Below, one piece after another: positions 33,418 through 45,309 of a stretch of 64,000 bases of DNA. The position numbers and the translations under genes were made by a program. The notes under the pieces are model-generated. The model searched no databases. It saw only the letters and a program-made list of their open reading frames with translations, and was not told where the DNA came from. Positions within the stretch are counted from its first letter, which is position 1. Each line of letters opens with the position of its first letter. Origin of the DNA: Hymenopus coronatus (Eukaryota; Arthropoda; Insecta; Mantodea; Hymenopodidae); contig CM060895.1 in the NCBI GenBank assembly GCA_030762935.1, positions 79,740,001 to 79,804,000 of the forward strand, in the 5' to 3' direction.

Positions 33418-34210
33418 TATTTTCAGAAAATGGTCCGTGAGTGTGTCCGTGTGTCTGTGAACATAACTCAAAAACGAACAGTCGGTAAAATACCAAAATT
33501 GGTATTTAAGTTTGGTATCTTCCAGGGATGCGACACGAAGAAAAATCCCCCCCCACCCCAAACTACCCTTTACATGGAACTTTTTTAAAAAATTTTGATT
33601 TCCTCAAAAATGTCTAACCATTTTGATTAACATTTCGTATATTAAAAGATATTTACTCGACAAATAAAATGTACATCTTGAATTTTCTGTGAATAGCCTC
33701 TGAAGACTACTTTATTCTGGATGAATTTTACGGAATTTTGCATAACTGCTGAACCGTAAGAGATGGACAAAAACTTACAGCATAAAAAATGTAGAGCACC
33801 TTAAAACACAAAATTTATGGTATGTACATTTTTTCGTAAGGTTTATCGTTTTTGAGATTTTCTTTGGGTTTTTTTTTTTTTTTGTTTTTTTTTGGTTTTT
33901 TTTTTTTTGGTTTTCAGCTTTAGAAAACATACATTTCTCATACAGGAATTTACCAATTCCAGTCCATAAAAACAAGGAACTTCAGTCACATAGTAACCAA
34001 CTTTTGACTATCACTTTAACCAATAGTACTCCCTTATTTAGCTTCTACTTACAAGGAAGCAAGTATTAGGTATATTTCTGCTGATTTTTCCAAATTACTA
34101 TGAAGTAAATAGAAGCATACGCTTTTTAACAATAATTGGTTACAGAGATATGAGAAAGTCATGTGAATGGAACACATCAGATTTTTTTAATGTTCCGAGC
34201 ATCTAAAGTG
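33275..34210 (+). repeat. REP1K copy, plus, nearly complete
   Basis: Palindrome end at 33280-33325, all shared blocks, right terminus 'atgagaaagtcatgtgaatggaacacatcag' plus T run at 34151-34190. It carries an A run (33383-33416) and a T-rich expansion (33868-33909). Confidence 0.9.
33383..33416. repeat. Poly(A) run, 34 bases
   Basis: Uninterrupted A run inside REP1K, where most copies read 'gaatccaaaaaa'. Confidence 0.97.
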
Positions 34211-34309
34211 TTCAGTATTTATACACACTCTTGAAGGATTTGGGCATCGCTTTATTCTACTGTATTGTTCTATTCACCTTGTACATAAAAGGAAATGTAT
34301 AGATCATAT

Positions 34310-34540
34310 AATGTGATAAGAATAGTTTGTGCCAGAGTAGCTAGAGAAAGTCTTTTGAATTTAACACATTAAATTTTTTACTTTATCTAGCACATATGTA
34401 CAATCTACATAGTAGATACAGAAGATATGATATTTCACCCAAAAATGAAATACCAAAATTTCTCCGAAAATACATCCTTTAGGGTCCTCTCTTTCCAAAA
34501 CAAAAACAAAAACAAAACGAAAAAAACGTTTTAGAATAAG
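34310..34540 (+). repeat. REP1K end-to-start junction, plus
   Basis: A right terminus (34310-34370, 'tagctagagaaagtctttt...aacacattaaatttttt') runs directly into a left end ('tactttatctagcacatatg', 34372 on), like two copies in tandem sharing a T run. The second is cut off at 34540 by an inverted copy. Confidence 0.75.
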
Positions 34541-35436
34541 GTGCTCGGAACAATAAAAAAGATCTGATGTGTTCCATTCACATGATTTTCTCTATATCTC
34601 TGCAACAAATTATTCTTAAAAAGCTTCTACTTCCATTTACTTCATGCTAATCAGTAAAAAATTAGCAGAAATAGCCATATTACTTGCTTCATTGAAAGTA
34701 GAAGCGAAATAAGGGACTACCATAGCTTAAAGAGATAATCAAAAGCTGGTTGCTATGTCACTAAAGTTCCTCTGTCTGTATGGACAGCAGTTGACAAATT
34801 TCTGAATGAGAAAAGTATATGTTTTTCATAGCCAAAACCAAAAATAAGGGATGTCTCAAAAACGACGAACTCCACGAAAAAAATGTATATAACATAAATT
34901 GTGTGTTTTAACATGCTCTACATTTTTTGTGGAGCAAGTTTTTGCCCATCTCTTACGGTTTAGCAGTTATTCAAAATTCAGTAAAATTCACCCAGAATGA
35001 ACTACTCTTCAAAGGCTATTCCCAGAAAATGCAATATATACATTTTATTTGTCAGGTAAGTATCTTTAATATACCGACATTTTAATCAAAATCGTTAAAG
35101 CCATTTTTGAGAAAATTGAAATTTTCTAAAAAAGCTCCATGTAAAGGGTAGTTGGGTGTGGGGGATTTTTCTCAAAATCTTCGTGTCGCATCCCTGGAAG
35201 AAGCTAAAGTTAAATACCAAGTTTTTTACTTTACCTACTTTTCGTTTTTGAGTTATCGTGTTCACAAACACACAGACACACGCACACACACAGGACATTT
35301 TTCCGAAAATGCTTTATTTAGATAAAGGGGGCCCTAAAACATATATTTCCGGTGAAATCTTGGTATCGAATTTTTGGATGGAGTGCAATACCTTCTCTAT
35401 ACACTACGTACATAGTGCGTATAGAGAAAGTAAAAA
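34541..35436 (-). repeat. REP1K copy, minus, nearly complete
   Basis: Left terminus 'gatctgatgtgttccattcac', right palindrome end 'ctctatacactacgtacatagtgcgtatagagaaag'. It forms an inverted pair with 33275-34210. Confidence 0.92.
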
Positions 35437-36165
35437 GTGAAAATTCGGTTAAACACCAAACTTATTATTTCTATTTAGTATCTTCCGAAATTGCGACTCA
35501 AAGATTTTTCAGGAATATCCCCCATCCATATTTACCCTCTACTTGGAAAAGTTTTTGATAATTTTGATTTTTTAAAATATGGTTCTAACGATTTAGATTA
35601 AAATATCACATATTCAAAAAAACTGTATGACAAACGAAATGTATATCCCAATTTTTTTGGGAACACCCTCTGAAGACCTCTTCATTCCGAATTACTTTTG
35701 TACAACTTTTATATAACTGGTAAACTGTAAGAGAGAAACAAAAATTTACTACACAAAAACACATATCTCGTTAACACAATTTATGCCACATACTTTTTTT
35801 GTTGTTTTTGGTTAAATTAGAGTTAACCATTTCAGAGATATGGTGTGTTATTGGTTTCAATTTAAAGCTACTGAAACTTTTCTCAAAAGGAACCTCATCT
35901 TTCTTTTGGTCGTTCTTTTGTTTCTCCTTGCAAGCAAAAGAGAGCAGAATCTCAATTGTTTCACAAAGCGATCGGGTTTTAAAAGATTTGACTATCGGCT
36001 ATTGATTAGTCGAGTGTATTCCCTTATTTCCATCCTACTTAAAAAAAGGCAAGTAAAATACCAATTCTGCAAATGCTTATTTCAATTAACACGGCGTAGA
36101 TAAAATAATGTTTTGTACGGAAAGTTTGTTTCTGGAACAGTACAGAAAGGTTCGTGAATTAGACT
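35437..36165 (+). repeat. REP1K copy, plus, lacking the left end
   Basis: Begins inside the element ('gaaaattcggttaaacaccaaac') directly after the previous copy and ends 'cagtacagaaaggttcgtgaat'. Diverged. Confidence 0.8.
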
Positions 36166-36549
36166 AATATTACACTTTTGTTGAAATATTTGTTAACATC
36201 CGAGCTTCAATCTGTTGTTCAACAACTCTTGTATGAACTAAATTAGCTACATGATATTTTATTTTGTACTCTTTTTCACGAACGAGATACAAATTAGTTT
36301 AACCGAGGGAAGGGATGATTGCAAATTCGTTTGTTGGTCGAGCTGCACGCAAATGAAACCAGTTTGCTCGGCTTTGAGTGTGCTAATTAAAAATGTACAC
36401 ACGTTCACGTTGTGGGCTTCTTGGATCCCATGTTAAACCAATAGTGGTGTATTCATTACCCGAAAATCATTAATTTTACAGTTATACAGAAGAACACCGG
36501 AAGATTATTTCTCGTAAAAATTAATGTTGCTAAAATTTACAGAGCTAAA
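36166..36549. other. Spacer between inverted REP1K copies
   Basis: No similarity to the other two spacers and no coding signal recognised. Confidence 0.45.
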
Positions 36550-37386
36550 AACCTGAAGCGTTCCTTTCACATAATTTTCTCTACCTTTAAAAAAAAAAAT
36601 GTTTCAAAATTTATTCTTTATCTACATCATGCTTATCAAAATCAACATTATCACAGATTGGCTTATTATTTGCTTCCCTGAAAGCAGAAGGGAAATAAGG
36701 AAGTACACTACACTAAAGCAAAGTCAATTTTTTTTTAAAAGGTATTGTTATATAAAATAACATCATTTTGGTTCTCTTTGCGTAACTAGAAGTAAAACAA
36801 AGGAAGTGAGAAACGACGCATGATTACCCGTTAAAATTGAAAACAATAACAAGGAAAATTTTGGGACGCTTAGTGTACAAATACTAATAATTATATTAGT
36901 AAGTTTTTCTCTTTCTCTTATCAGTTAAACAAAAGGCATCCAGAATACAGAGCTCTTCAGATGATTTTCCCATAAATTCAAGATATGCATTTCGTCTGTC
37001 GTGAAAAAGAATTATATCTTATTTTAATCAAAATCGTTAGTCTTTTTGAGAAAATTATAATTTTCAAAAAATGTTCCCTGTAAAGGCTAGTTGGGAGTGG
37101 AGGATATTCCTTAAACTTTTCGTGTCGCATCCTTGGAATATACTGAATTTAAACACAATTTTTGGTATTTTGCATCTTTTGTTTTGAGCTATGCTGCACC
37201 ACGCCCCCGCCCCCCCCCCACATCACACGCACGCGCGCGGACACGAACATTTTCTAAAAATGCTCTTTTGGATTCAGGAGATCTCTTAACGTGTATTTCC
37301 GGCGACATCTCGGTATCCAATTTCTTGTGGGACACAATATCTTCTCTGTCTATGTACATATACATATTTGCTAGAGAATGTAAAAA
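36550..37386 (-). repeat. REP1K copy, minus
   Basis: Left terminus degraded ('cctgaagcgttcctttcacat'), right palindrome end degraded ('ctgtctatgtacatatacatatttgctagagaatg'). The C-rich patch at 37201-37240 corresponds to the usual CA block. Confidence 0.85.
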
Positions 37387-37759
37387 TGTATTTAATGACA
37401 AAACTGTAAAAGTTTGGAAGAAGTCATGGTTTTAAGCTGACACTGCCTGATAATAAGCATTCGTTCCACATTTAAAGCTTCAGTTAAGTGCACCAAGAGG
37501 GGAAAACTATAAGTATTCTTAAATTTAAAATTCATATTATTTTGCTGTGAAAAACTGTAACTTTTGAATTCTTTATCAGTTTTGGTCAGTGGTGTCACCT
37601 AACACAAAATTTCCCGCCATTTCGCGTTCGCAAGGCGTGATCCCTCGTCATCATGAAGTATAGTGGAGAACTCAAGAACTAGAAATTCAAATCCTATCAT
37701 GGAAACATCGTAACGATGCCCTTTGCTCCATTTAGAAAATATAGGAAATAATACTACTT
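37387..37759. other. No gene recognised
   Basis: Nothing shared or coding noticed. Confidence 0.45.
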
Positions 37760-38088
37760 AACAGAATTTCGTTTTTGAATTATCGTTTATTCAGACACAC
37801 GGACTAGCCCGAAGTACCATGAGTAGTAAAAGCGTTAAACACTGTAAAAAAAAAAAAAAGGAAGGAAGGAAGGAAAGAAAAACGAAAACTGACACGCGCG
37901 CGCACACACACTGACGGATGTACCTTTTCCTCAAAATGTTTTTTTTTTCTTTGTTGATGTTTTTTTCTTCTTCTTTTTTTTTTGTATACTTGGGACTCTA
38001 GTCGTCTTATTTCAGTGCAGTGGAATTCGTGGGTGGAGTACAATACCTTCTCTATCTATATACAACGTATAATGTAGAGAAAATAATA
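37760..38088 (-). repeat. REP1K fragment, minus, with SINE piece
   Basis: 'aatttcgtttttgaattatcg ... gacacacgg' is split by a SINE A1 3' end (37806-37860). Then comes 'cacactgacggatgtacc' to the palindrome end 'ctctatctatatacaacgtataatgtagagaaaa'. Confidence 0.75.
37806..37860 (+). mobile_element. SINE A1, 3' fragment
   Basis: 'GAGTAGTAAAAGCGTTAAACAC' then an A run, the A1 tail. It is followed by GGAA repeats. Confidence 0.75.
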
Positions 38089-38602
38089 ACTATAACATAT
38101 ATTGTTTTACTTTGTTCAGCATTGAATATATTTACTCTTGAAAATTATCAGATTGAGTTTAAACCATACGTACACATATTTTTTTTTATTAAAGTTGGAA
38201 GCCAAGGAAGACGGGAGGTAATGAAGCATTTAAGCGAAATTCCTCGTAATCCAAAATTCTTTTGTGCCGCTATCGGCTTTTCCTAACCGCCTCTGTTTTA
38301 TGTCATTACAGACAGTATTTCAGGATAGATCCGGCGACAAATGATTTTAAACGGCTTAGCGAATTCTGTTGACAGATTATACATGCCGCTAATGGGTTTT
38401 TGAACATGGCTATAAATCCAGCTTTATTCGGAAACCCCTGCTAAATCATTTCGTTTCACAGAACCTACCGGTACACCGTTATTCCTTGGCAAGTCTACAA
38501 CTTCGTAATAAAAAGCCTACACAAGGGAAATTTGCAGCAGATTGCTTCTTTTGAGTTCCCCAGATACAATGGATTTAGTTAGCGGAGGCGAGGGAGTTGG
38601 TC

Positions 38603-38647
<45 letters not shown>

Positions 38648-38931
38648 AGAATAGAGAACAGTGAATAAATTTATCTCGCATGGATGATTATTTTCAGAAT
38701 GGAGAAAATAACACGAGAGGTTTGACTTTTACTTAGTATCGGAACTTCAACAACTAAAAAAAGGACATATTGCTTAGAACTGTTCAGGTGGGTAGTTCTG
38801 AACAGCAGTTGTTCAGCGCACTTCATTACTTCTGTCTGCCTCTGGATTGCACTGCTACAGAGTATAAGTTTTTCATGAAATATAGAGAGAACGAGAGCGA
38901 AAATATAACAATTTTACTTGAAAATACCTTA
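38089..38931. other. No gene recognised; (GA)n inside
   Basis: Includes a (GA)n microsatellite at 38609-38642. Otherwise no coding or repeat signal. Confidence 0.5.
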
Positions 38932-39567
38932 AAAATGTTCCATTCAATTTCAATTTTTTTCTACTTTTCTGCAAACAAACTATTCTTACAAAAGACTATT
39001 CCTTGAAATTTGGTTGTCTTTGCATGCCAGGAGTAAAACAAAAGAGACGAAACGAATATGACTTCCGTTAGAGAAAAGTTTAAGTAGTTGAAAATTGAAA
39101 CCAATAACAAGCAATATCCCGTAAACGGTCAACTCGACATAAAAAAATATATCTTACACAAATCATTTTTCGAGATCTATATTTGGTATATACATTTTGT
39201 TTGCCATAACATATCTTAAACATATGATATTTTTTTAATAAAACTTCTCAGAAGCATATTTTAGAAATTTCGGAAAGTGTTCCATGTAAAGTGGGGATTT
39301 GGGGGGAGAGAAGTTTTCCTGAAACTCTTCGTATCGATTTCATGGAAGATACTGAAATATATACTAACTAGCAAGTTTGATATTCAACAGAATTTTTGTT
39401 TTTGAGTTATACTGTCCTTAGACACACAATGGCCTTTTTCTAATTGTTTTAACTCAGTGGACTTCAAAACTAATATTGCCGGTGAAATCTCGTAGTGGAT
39501 TTTATTGGGTGGAATGCAACACACCCAGTACCTACTATATACTTACACAGTAATATAGAGAAAGTAA
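38932..39567 (-). repeat. REP1K copy, minus, internally shortened
   Basis: From 'aatgttccattcaatttc' to the degraded palindrome end 'ctactatatacttacacagtaatatagagaaagtaa'. Confidence 0.82.
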
Positions 39568-40429
39568 CTGCTAGAACAACTTTGTCTAGAGTAGGTATAC
39601 CTATAACTTGAACACTTATGAAACTATAAATAATAGCGTTTTCACGAGTCCTTGATAATAAAGTTGCAACTGTCACACTCTCGTAGAGTGAGCTACGAAT
39701 TTTTATAGTGAACATACATCGTAAACAAAAATAACCTATTTCGGCTTTATTTCGTATATAGTTCCTGTTCCCTGGAAACATTTTAAAATTCTAAGTTGCA
39801 ACGGCTGTCTTTAGGTCTGTCTTCAGCTCAACGATCACTGGTTATATAAAATAAAGAAACAGCAAATTATAAGTGAACGAACATTGGAGTATGATCACAG
39901 AATATATGGATGTTAGTATAGTTTGTTTATTTCTGTATACTAATACTGTTCGAGTGCCATTGAACGTTTGTAATTAATTCGATTACACTGAATTCTTTTG
40001 TGTTATTGTATATCAACAAACAACAAATAATCTGTTGAAGATAAATAAGATAGTGAAGTATTTTGCTTGGTTTGATGTTGCTGTTATTAGAGTTTAAAAT
40101 AGTATAGTTCATGCGATTATGTCGCCTTTGCATTTTGTGCAAGCATAATAGCTATTATAATTATTTTACTGTTTTATTACTCTACAATCAATGTCAGATA
40201 TTGTGCTAACGAATAATATGTAAACTTCCTGTTCTTTTGCTATTTTGTAAGAACTGAAGGCCTAAGTAGAAAATTATGTTTCTTATATTAGTAATGTTTG
40301 AGCTACTACTACAGTCACTGAAAAATACATACATGGTCTTAGGAACCTATAAGGACATTAAAATGGTATAATAAACTCTGTCAAATGGACCGGAATTTTG
40401 AATTCTAATTTGGCCGAAATTGGCACATA
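39568..40429. other. No gene recognised
   Basis: A+T-rich. Short frames at 39470-39781 and 39927-40142 (minus) have no motif. Confidence 0.5.
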
Positions 40430-40655
40430 TAATCATACACATACACATTCACGTACATACACGCAGCAGATTACATTACATACAGATACACATTGATTTT
40501 TATAGTTTAAGGCAAACTATTCTATTTTTTTTTTTTTTTTTTCAATATGGGTTAGTGGCAGAGAAAGACAGCAGTTCGGATTTTATTTTCGATCCACCTT
40601 TACTAAAAATCCCATCTCGATCTGTAGTATCAAAATAACAATGCTCCCTTGACCA
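40430..40655 (+). repeat. Direct repeat, left copy, flanking a MITE
   Basis: About 215 bp ('acattacatacagatacacattga ... gattttattttcgatccacc ... caaaataacaatg') aligns with 41162-41375 at roughly three bases in four. Confidence 0.8.
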
Positions 40656-40689
40656 AATTTGCCGAATGGCATATTTGCCGAAATTGGTA

Positions 40690-41170
40690 TATAGGTTGTT
40701 TCAAAACGACACCAAACGAAGATGTGGACCTTGTTGCTCATACCGTACGTGATACGTGAATATAATTTTCAGCTCTAAATTCGGCACATACAAAAACTGC
40801 CATAAATCACCATGGATTGGGCAGTTGTACATAACCAGATGGCACGTGCCTGGCCCACTCTAAGAGAGATGCCGGTTGGTAGCGAAGGTCCCAGTCACGT
40901 GATGTAGGCGTGGTTTGATAGACACGCCGGCGCAGGACAGGTCACCTTAGTAATCGAAAACGTAGCATGGGGGGGGGATGTGGCGTATGATAGCTGTTGT
41001 TTCTTCACTGCCTAATCGCAAATGTGTGAGAGTTTTCAACGCATAAAACTTTAAATAGAGGAGTTTGAAAGTTGCGACATCAAGTTTCGGACAGTTCAAA
41101 GTGTAAGCTAATCGACTGCTATCTTCGTTTGGTGTGTGTGTGTGTGTGTGTGTCGTTTTCAAACGGCACA
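40690..41170 (+). mobile_element. MITE (Tc1/mariner-like ends), copy 1
   Basis: Non-coding element with inverted ends: left 'TAGGTTGTTTCAAAACGACA' continuing CCAAACGAAGAT, right ATCTTCGTTTGGTGT. The right repeat is split by a (GT)n run (41131-41153) before TCGTTTTCAAA. TA precedes the left end. It shares its whole body with 61.49-61.92 kb. Moved by a transposase supplied elsewhere. Confidence 0.85.
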
Positions 41171-41375
41171 CACACACATCACGTTACATACAGACACACA
41201 TTGACTTTTATGTTTTAAGACACACACTTCTATTTATTTATTTTTTTTTTTTTTTATCATTTTGGGTGTGTAGGAGAAAGACATAGACGGGTTTTATTTT
41301 CGATATACTTTAATTAAAAATCACATCTCGAACTGTAGAATCGAAGTAACAATGACCCCTTGTTAGCTGGCACTG
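41162..41375 (+). repeat. Direct repeat, right copy, flanking a MITE
   Basis: Matches 40430-40655, including the long T run and 'gttttattttcgatatactt'. Confidence 0.8.
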
Positions 41376-41609
41376 AAGTTATTTAGTGAGACTGCCACTA
41401 GTTCACAGAAAATAAAACCAGCTCATACAACTGTATTCGCAACGGTTTAGCGTGGTCTGTACGGCGAAAATATAATTCACCAGCAGCTGGCGCTAACGTC
41501 CAGCAAATATACCAAAAATGATTTACTGAATTGCCTTGCTTCTTTTCTTGACTCGTCTCTAAATATGAAAATTCAAATTCTTTGTGATCTAACTATATTT
41601 AATATACGG

Positions 41610-42005
41610 TATATTAATGAAGATAATTCCGTATAAAGAGGGGGGGTTCCGGAAAACCTTTGTGTGGCATGCTTTGAAGCTGCAGAACTTAAATACAAAA
41701 GTTTAAGTTATGCTCTCCACAGCCACCAACATATTTTTTATAAAATTATTGTATTTAGGAGTACTCAAAACGTGTATTTACTGTGAAATTTCTGAATCGA
41801 ATTTTTCGGCAGACTACAATAACTTCTCTATCTACTATACATTGTACGTGAGTATGTACATAATGATTTATAATATAAAAAAAAAAAAAAAGAAATGCAA
41901 GTAAATTTAAATCTGCAATCCACGTCCTGATATAGGGAACTAGATGTTAAGATGTATTATAAATGTTATTTTATATTGTACATACATACTAGAGAAAGTA
42001 AAAAT
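41610..42005 (-). repeat. REP1K fragment, minus, palindrome half
   Basis: 'ccgtataaagaggggggg ... cataacttc' blocks to 'caataacttctctatctactatacattgtac' (41860). About 115 bp of other sequence follow, then a second terminus 'tacatacatactagagaaagtaaaa' (41981-42003). Confidence 0.7.
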
Positions 42006-42059
42006 AAAACCAAACTGAAGTAGATCTTTCTCCTTGAAATTCAATAATAATAATCACTA

Positions 42060-42560
42060 CCATTCAAGATCTTGGACTTTGAGGATCACTTCCTCGGTCT
42101 TCCTACTTCTCTTACCAATTGGAAGGTAACCAATTATTACTTTACTGAATCTGTTACTTTTCATCCTCGGTATACAAGTTGAATCTAATTTGTTGATTCT
42201 GTTTGATCCTTTATGTTCAGTTAAATATATTCAATTCTTTTTTAATTCCTTCATTTGTTTTATATTCCAACAGAGTATCCAGCCACTGATCATAAATACC
42301 TCATTTCTATTGATTTTTCTTTTATGTTTTCTTTTTAACGGCTTTGTTTAGCTTGAATACAGTCATATAGGGACAGCAGTTATCTTGTAAAATTTAATTT
42401 GCGTTTCCTTTACCAGTGACTTTATTGTGCGGCCATAAGATTGAATTCATTCAATTCCTTGTCAACAACTTTCCTCTAATATAGCAGTTAATTCTGATCC
42501 CAAGTAATAAAACGATACCACCTCCTGTATTGTTTCCTAATTAACAATTGCAATCTTATT
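42060..42560 (-). pseudogene. RTE-like LINE relic
   Basis: On the minus strand, 'SFYYLGSELTA' near 42520 and 'FYKITAVPICLYSS' near 42390 match the '...YLG...' and 'KFYK..AVPTLLYGSE' blocks after the reverse transcriptase core. 'RKINRNEVF', 'LDSTCIPRMKSNRFSK' and 'GYLPIGKRSRKTEE' follow in the expected order toward the C-terminus. Stops and small shifts are present. The polymerase core and endonuclease are missing, so this is a 5'-truncated dead copy. Confidence 0.72.
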
Positions 42561-43782
42561 TCCAACGTTTCCTTCTCTTTAAAGACAGCAGAAGTACATG
42601 CAGTCAAGGACATTAAAATACGCCCTGTAATATTTATTGTAAGACAGGTTCCTTTCGCTGATTCCGCTCATGTCTTTCACCTGTTTGCTATGCTCTTAAA
42701 AGCGCATTGGACGGACCACGTTACCAAGCAGAAGCGGATAGACAAACGTAACTGCGACAAATGAAGTTCTGAGTTTCGAAATGGTGATCCCCGAACTCTG
42801 GTTGGACAATACTCAATCTCTCTCACTGGCTGATGAATCTTTTCTCTGTGCTAAATCCTGAAGTTCTAATGCCCAGGTAATACGCGCACGTGATCGTCTA
42901 AATTAACACGCTGCTTATACAAGATCACCTGTTCTGTGGAAGCGTTGAGCGGGGTTGAGGGATGATTATATCTAAAAGTATATTCTTAAACAGCGGTTTA
43001 CAAAAACTTAATAGGATTCATTAAATTTTCCTATGAATTTAATGAAAAACGCATATTTGATTGCCCAATGGGTCTTGGCTTTTCTTACTCACGTGACATA
43101 TTGTACCAGAATGGCACCAATGAGAATCGTGACAAAACTCGAGTGGCTGTCAAACTTCAAATTTACAGCAAAATCACAGCTCCAGCCAATTTTTAATCTC
43201 TTTGATTGTACATCTGCCATCCGAAACAATGTGAAAATTTAAAAATCAATTTTATTACAGAAATGTATTACTAAATTAATAAATGCATAATATTTATGGT
43301 AAACTCAGAAATTTTTATGGAAAGGTGACATAAGGTATAGATGTCTCCTAACACAAATTTGGCAACTAAAACATCTCGTACACTTTTCTTGCAAAGTGTT
43401 GATCGTAAAATCAAATTTTTATGCGATACGTAACAGGTAATCCGAGGTTGTGAACACAATCAATATTTGTTACCAAGAATGGGTGGAAAAATTGCTTATC
43501 TGTGACACAAATTACCTATTTTTTGTTACATATAATTAACCTTATGCAATTGTTCCTTCTCATTTTTGGTAATAAACTTTAATGGTCTTCACAGCCTGAA
43601 AGTACTACAGGAAAAAATGGTGATTCCCAAAAACCACTTAGGGAGAAAAGTTTAATAAAGGTTTTAGTTGCTCACGTTTGTGTTAACATTATGACATTAA
43701 ACCATATTATAATATATTATGTCACATTATAGTATATATCATATGCTGCGTCCCCCATCTCTTCTCATTACAAGTTTCATGA
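42561..43782. other. No gene recognised
   Basis: Mixed. The frame at 43033-43242 (plus) has no motif. Confidence 0.5.
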
Positions 43783-44025
43783 ATGGGGGAGTTCTGGAGG
43801 GTGGGACGTGGTTAGCGCAGCGAGTCCCTCCCTGCCGGATACTGCGGTTTGCGCCACCTGGGACCGCTAGTTTCTCCTCAAATAGCTCCTCAGATGGCTC
43901 CCCAGGAAGCTCACGAGGCTGAGTGCACCCGGTCTACCAGCGGGAGAAAATCCCCAAGCCGGAATCGAGCTCGGGCCTCCCGCTTGGTAAGCAGCCCGCT
44001 AACACCGTGCTAAGGAGATGACCTA
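43783..44025 (-). mobile_element. tRNA-derived SINE, minus, single copy here
   Basis: The minus strand has a tRNA-like head (reverse of 43950-44022) with B box 'GAGCTCGATTCCGGCT' and an A-box-like 'CACGGTGTTAGCGGGCTGC'. A G+C-rich body follows ('GCGGTCCCAGGTGGCGC'). It belongs to none of the other SINE families in the window. Confidence 0.6.
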
Positions 44026-44089
44026 TAATTTCATATTATATCATATAATATCAGGTATAGTGTTTACACTACATATTTTTCAGTTTTTC

Positions 44090-44500
44090 TCTTCCCGATT
44101 TCCTGCGCACGCACACCTTGATCATGTTTATTTTTGTGTTTTTTTTCTACTACCCAGGCGAATGCCGAGGTGGTGCCTTTTCTTAAGATTTTCCTTTCCC
44201 TAATTTTCCTTTCATTTCATTTTCCCTTCAAGTGTGTGTTTCCAGGCCCCGTGATGCCGGGATGGATAGATTGCTTGCGCTATGTAAAGATGTATCCCCA
44301 TGAATGGCAAAGTAAGCGATCTTGCCTACTAGGATCGATGGTGAGCGTGAGCTGAAACTGGAAACGTTTGAGGCTTCTGCGCGTCCCTTCGGACCTGTCT
44401 GGTTTGGACCCGAGACCACCGGTAGCTCCTTTACCTCATCCCTGCCTCTCGGAGATTGCGGCCATAAATAATCCATCATGGCGTCGCAGTGAACAAGGAT
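44090..44500 (+). mobile_element. SINE-like 3' body
   Basis: 'AGGCGAATGCCGAGGTGG' with 'TGCCTTTTCTTAAG', then T/C-rich sequence and 'GCTTGCGCTATGTAAAGATG'. I associate this pattern with tails of SINEs in cockroaches and relatives, from memory. G+C-richer than the flanks, no open frame. Confidence 0.45.
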
Positions 44501-44730
44501 CTCCCTCCTTCTGAAACTAGAACTACTTAGTGAGGATAAGATACGGTTACCAACTTAAATTGATATTATAATGGACCCAAGTGAAAGAAATCAAGTATAA
44601 TAGAACATCCACATAAGCCAACGGTTTTACTTAAAATAGCGTAGCTAATAAAACATAACAACACTACTCCAGTCAACCTGGAATATTTAAACCGTTTGTG
44701 TGACCGTCTTTTCCTGTAGGGCAATAAATC

Positions 44731-44736
44731 AACAAC

Positions 44737-44766
<30 letters not shown>
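44731..44766. repeat. (AAT)n microsatellite
   Basis: Twelve or so AAT units. Confidence 0.95.
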
Positions 44767-44767
<1 letters not shown>

Positions 44768-45060
44768 GTAATAATCCCAAAATAGTAAATTATTTTACGA
44801 GATTAGAAGCCCAGTTTTAGCAACTAAGCACAAGTTATTCAAAATTCGCGAAGGGAAGTTCTTATTGTATTTATTTTGGCGATTTTGTAAAGCCCTTTTA
44901 CTTGTTGGATACGAACTGGTGTTACTCAGGCTTAGGAGAAACAAAAATCCTAAATGAAGACATATTTTTGGATGAATAACTTAATTTCATATTTGGTGAA
45001 ATTTTTGTTATTTTCAGATGCTACCCAATTAAATGTTACGATAAGCTTAAACGAAGCGGC

Positions 45061-45280
45061 ATCTGAGCGGATTTTCTTTGGTTTCTCTGGTTTCCCCTTC
45101 CATTCATTCCAAGAATTTCTTTCCCATTAGTTTCGCCGTTATTTTATATCATTCACTTCATTTTCTGAGCAGGCTGTTTATCTATCCTGGGTTTTCTCTA
45201 ATCCACAGTCTATGCTGTGACCAAAGGCGCTGGTTTTTAAGTTCTTGGATATATAAGTCCTACATACGAGAAGAATAAAC
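45061..45280 (+). mobile_element. SINE A2, 5'-truncated
   Basis: 'GAGCGGATTTTCTTTGGTTT', the diverged long-form tail, and the 3' signature 'ATATAAGTCCTACATACGAG'. The head is missing. Confidence 0.6.
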
Positions 45281-45309
45281 AGAGAAAGAAGAAAGAAGGC
45301 TTGGTACTC

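Noticed and set aside
33275..37386. CRISPR array or satellite DNA
   Set aside because: The repeats are about 1 kb, mixed in orientation, diverged and dispersed, with no regular short spacers.
40430..41375. LTR retrotransposon with 200-bp LTRs
   Set aside because: The interior is only the MITE. No primer-binding site, polypurine tract, gag or pol is visible, and the repeats lack TG...CA ends. Kept as an unexplained duplication.
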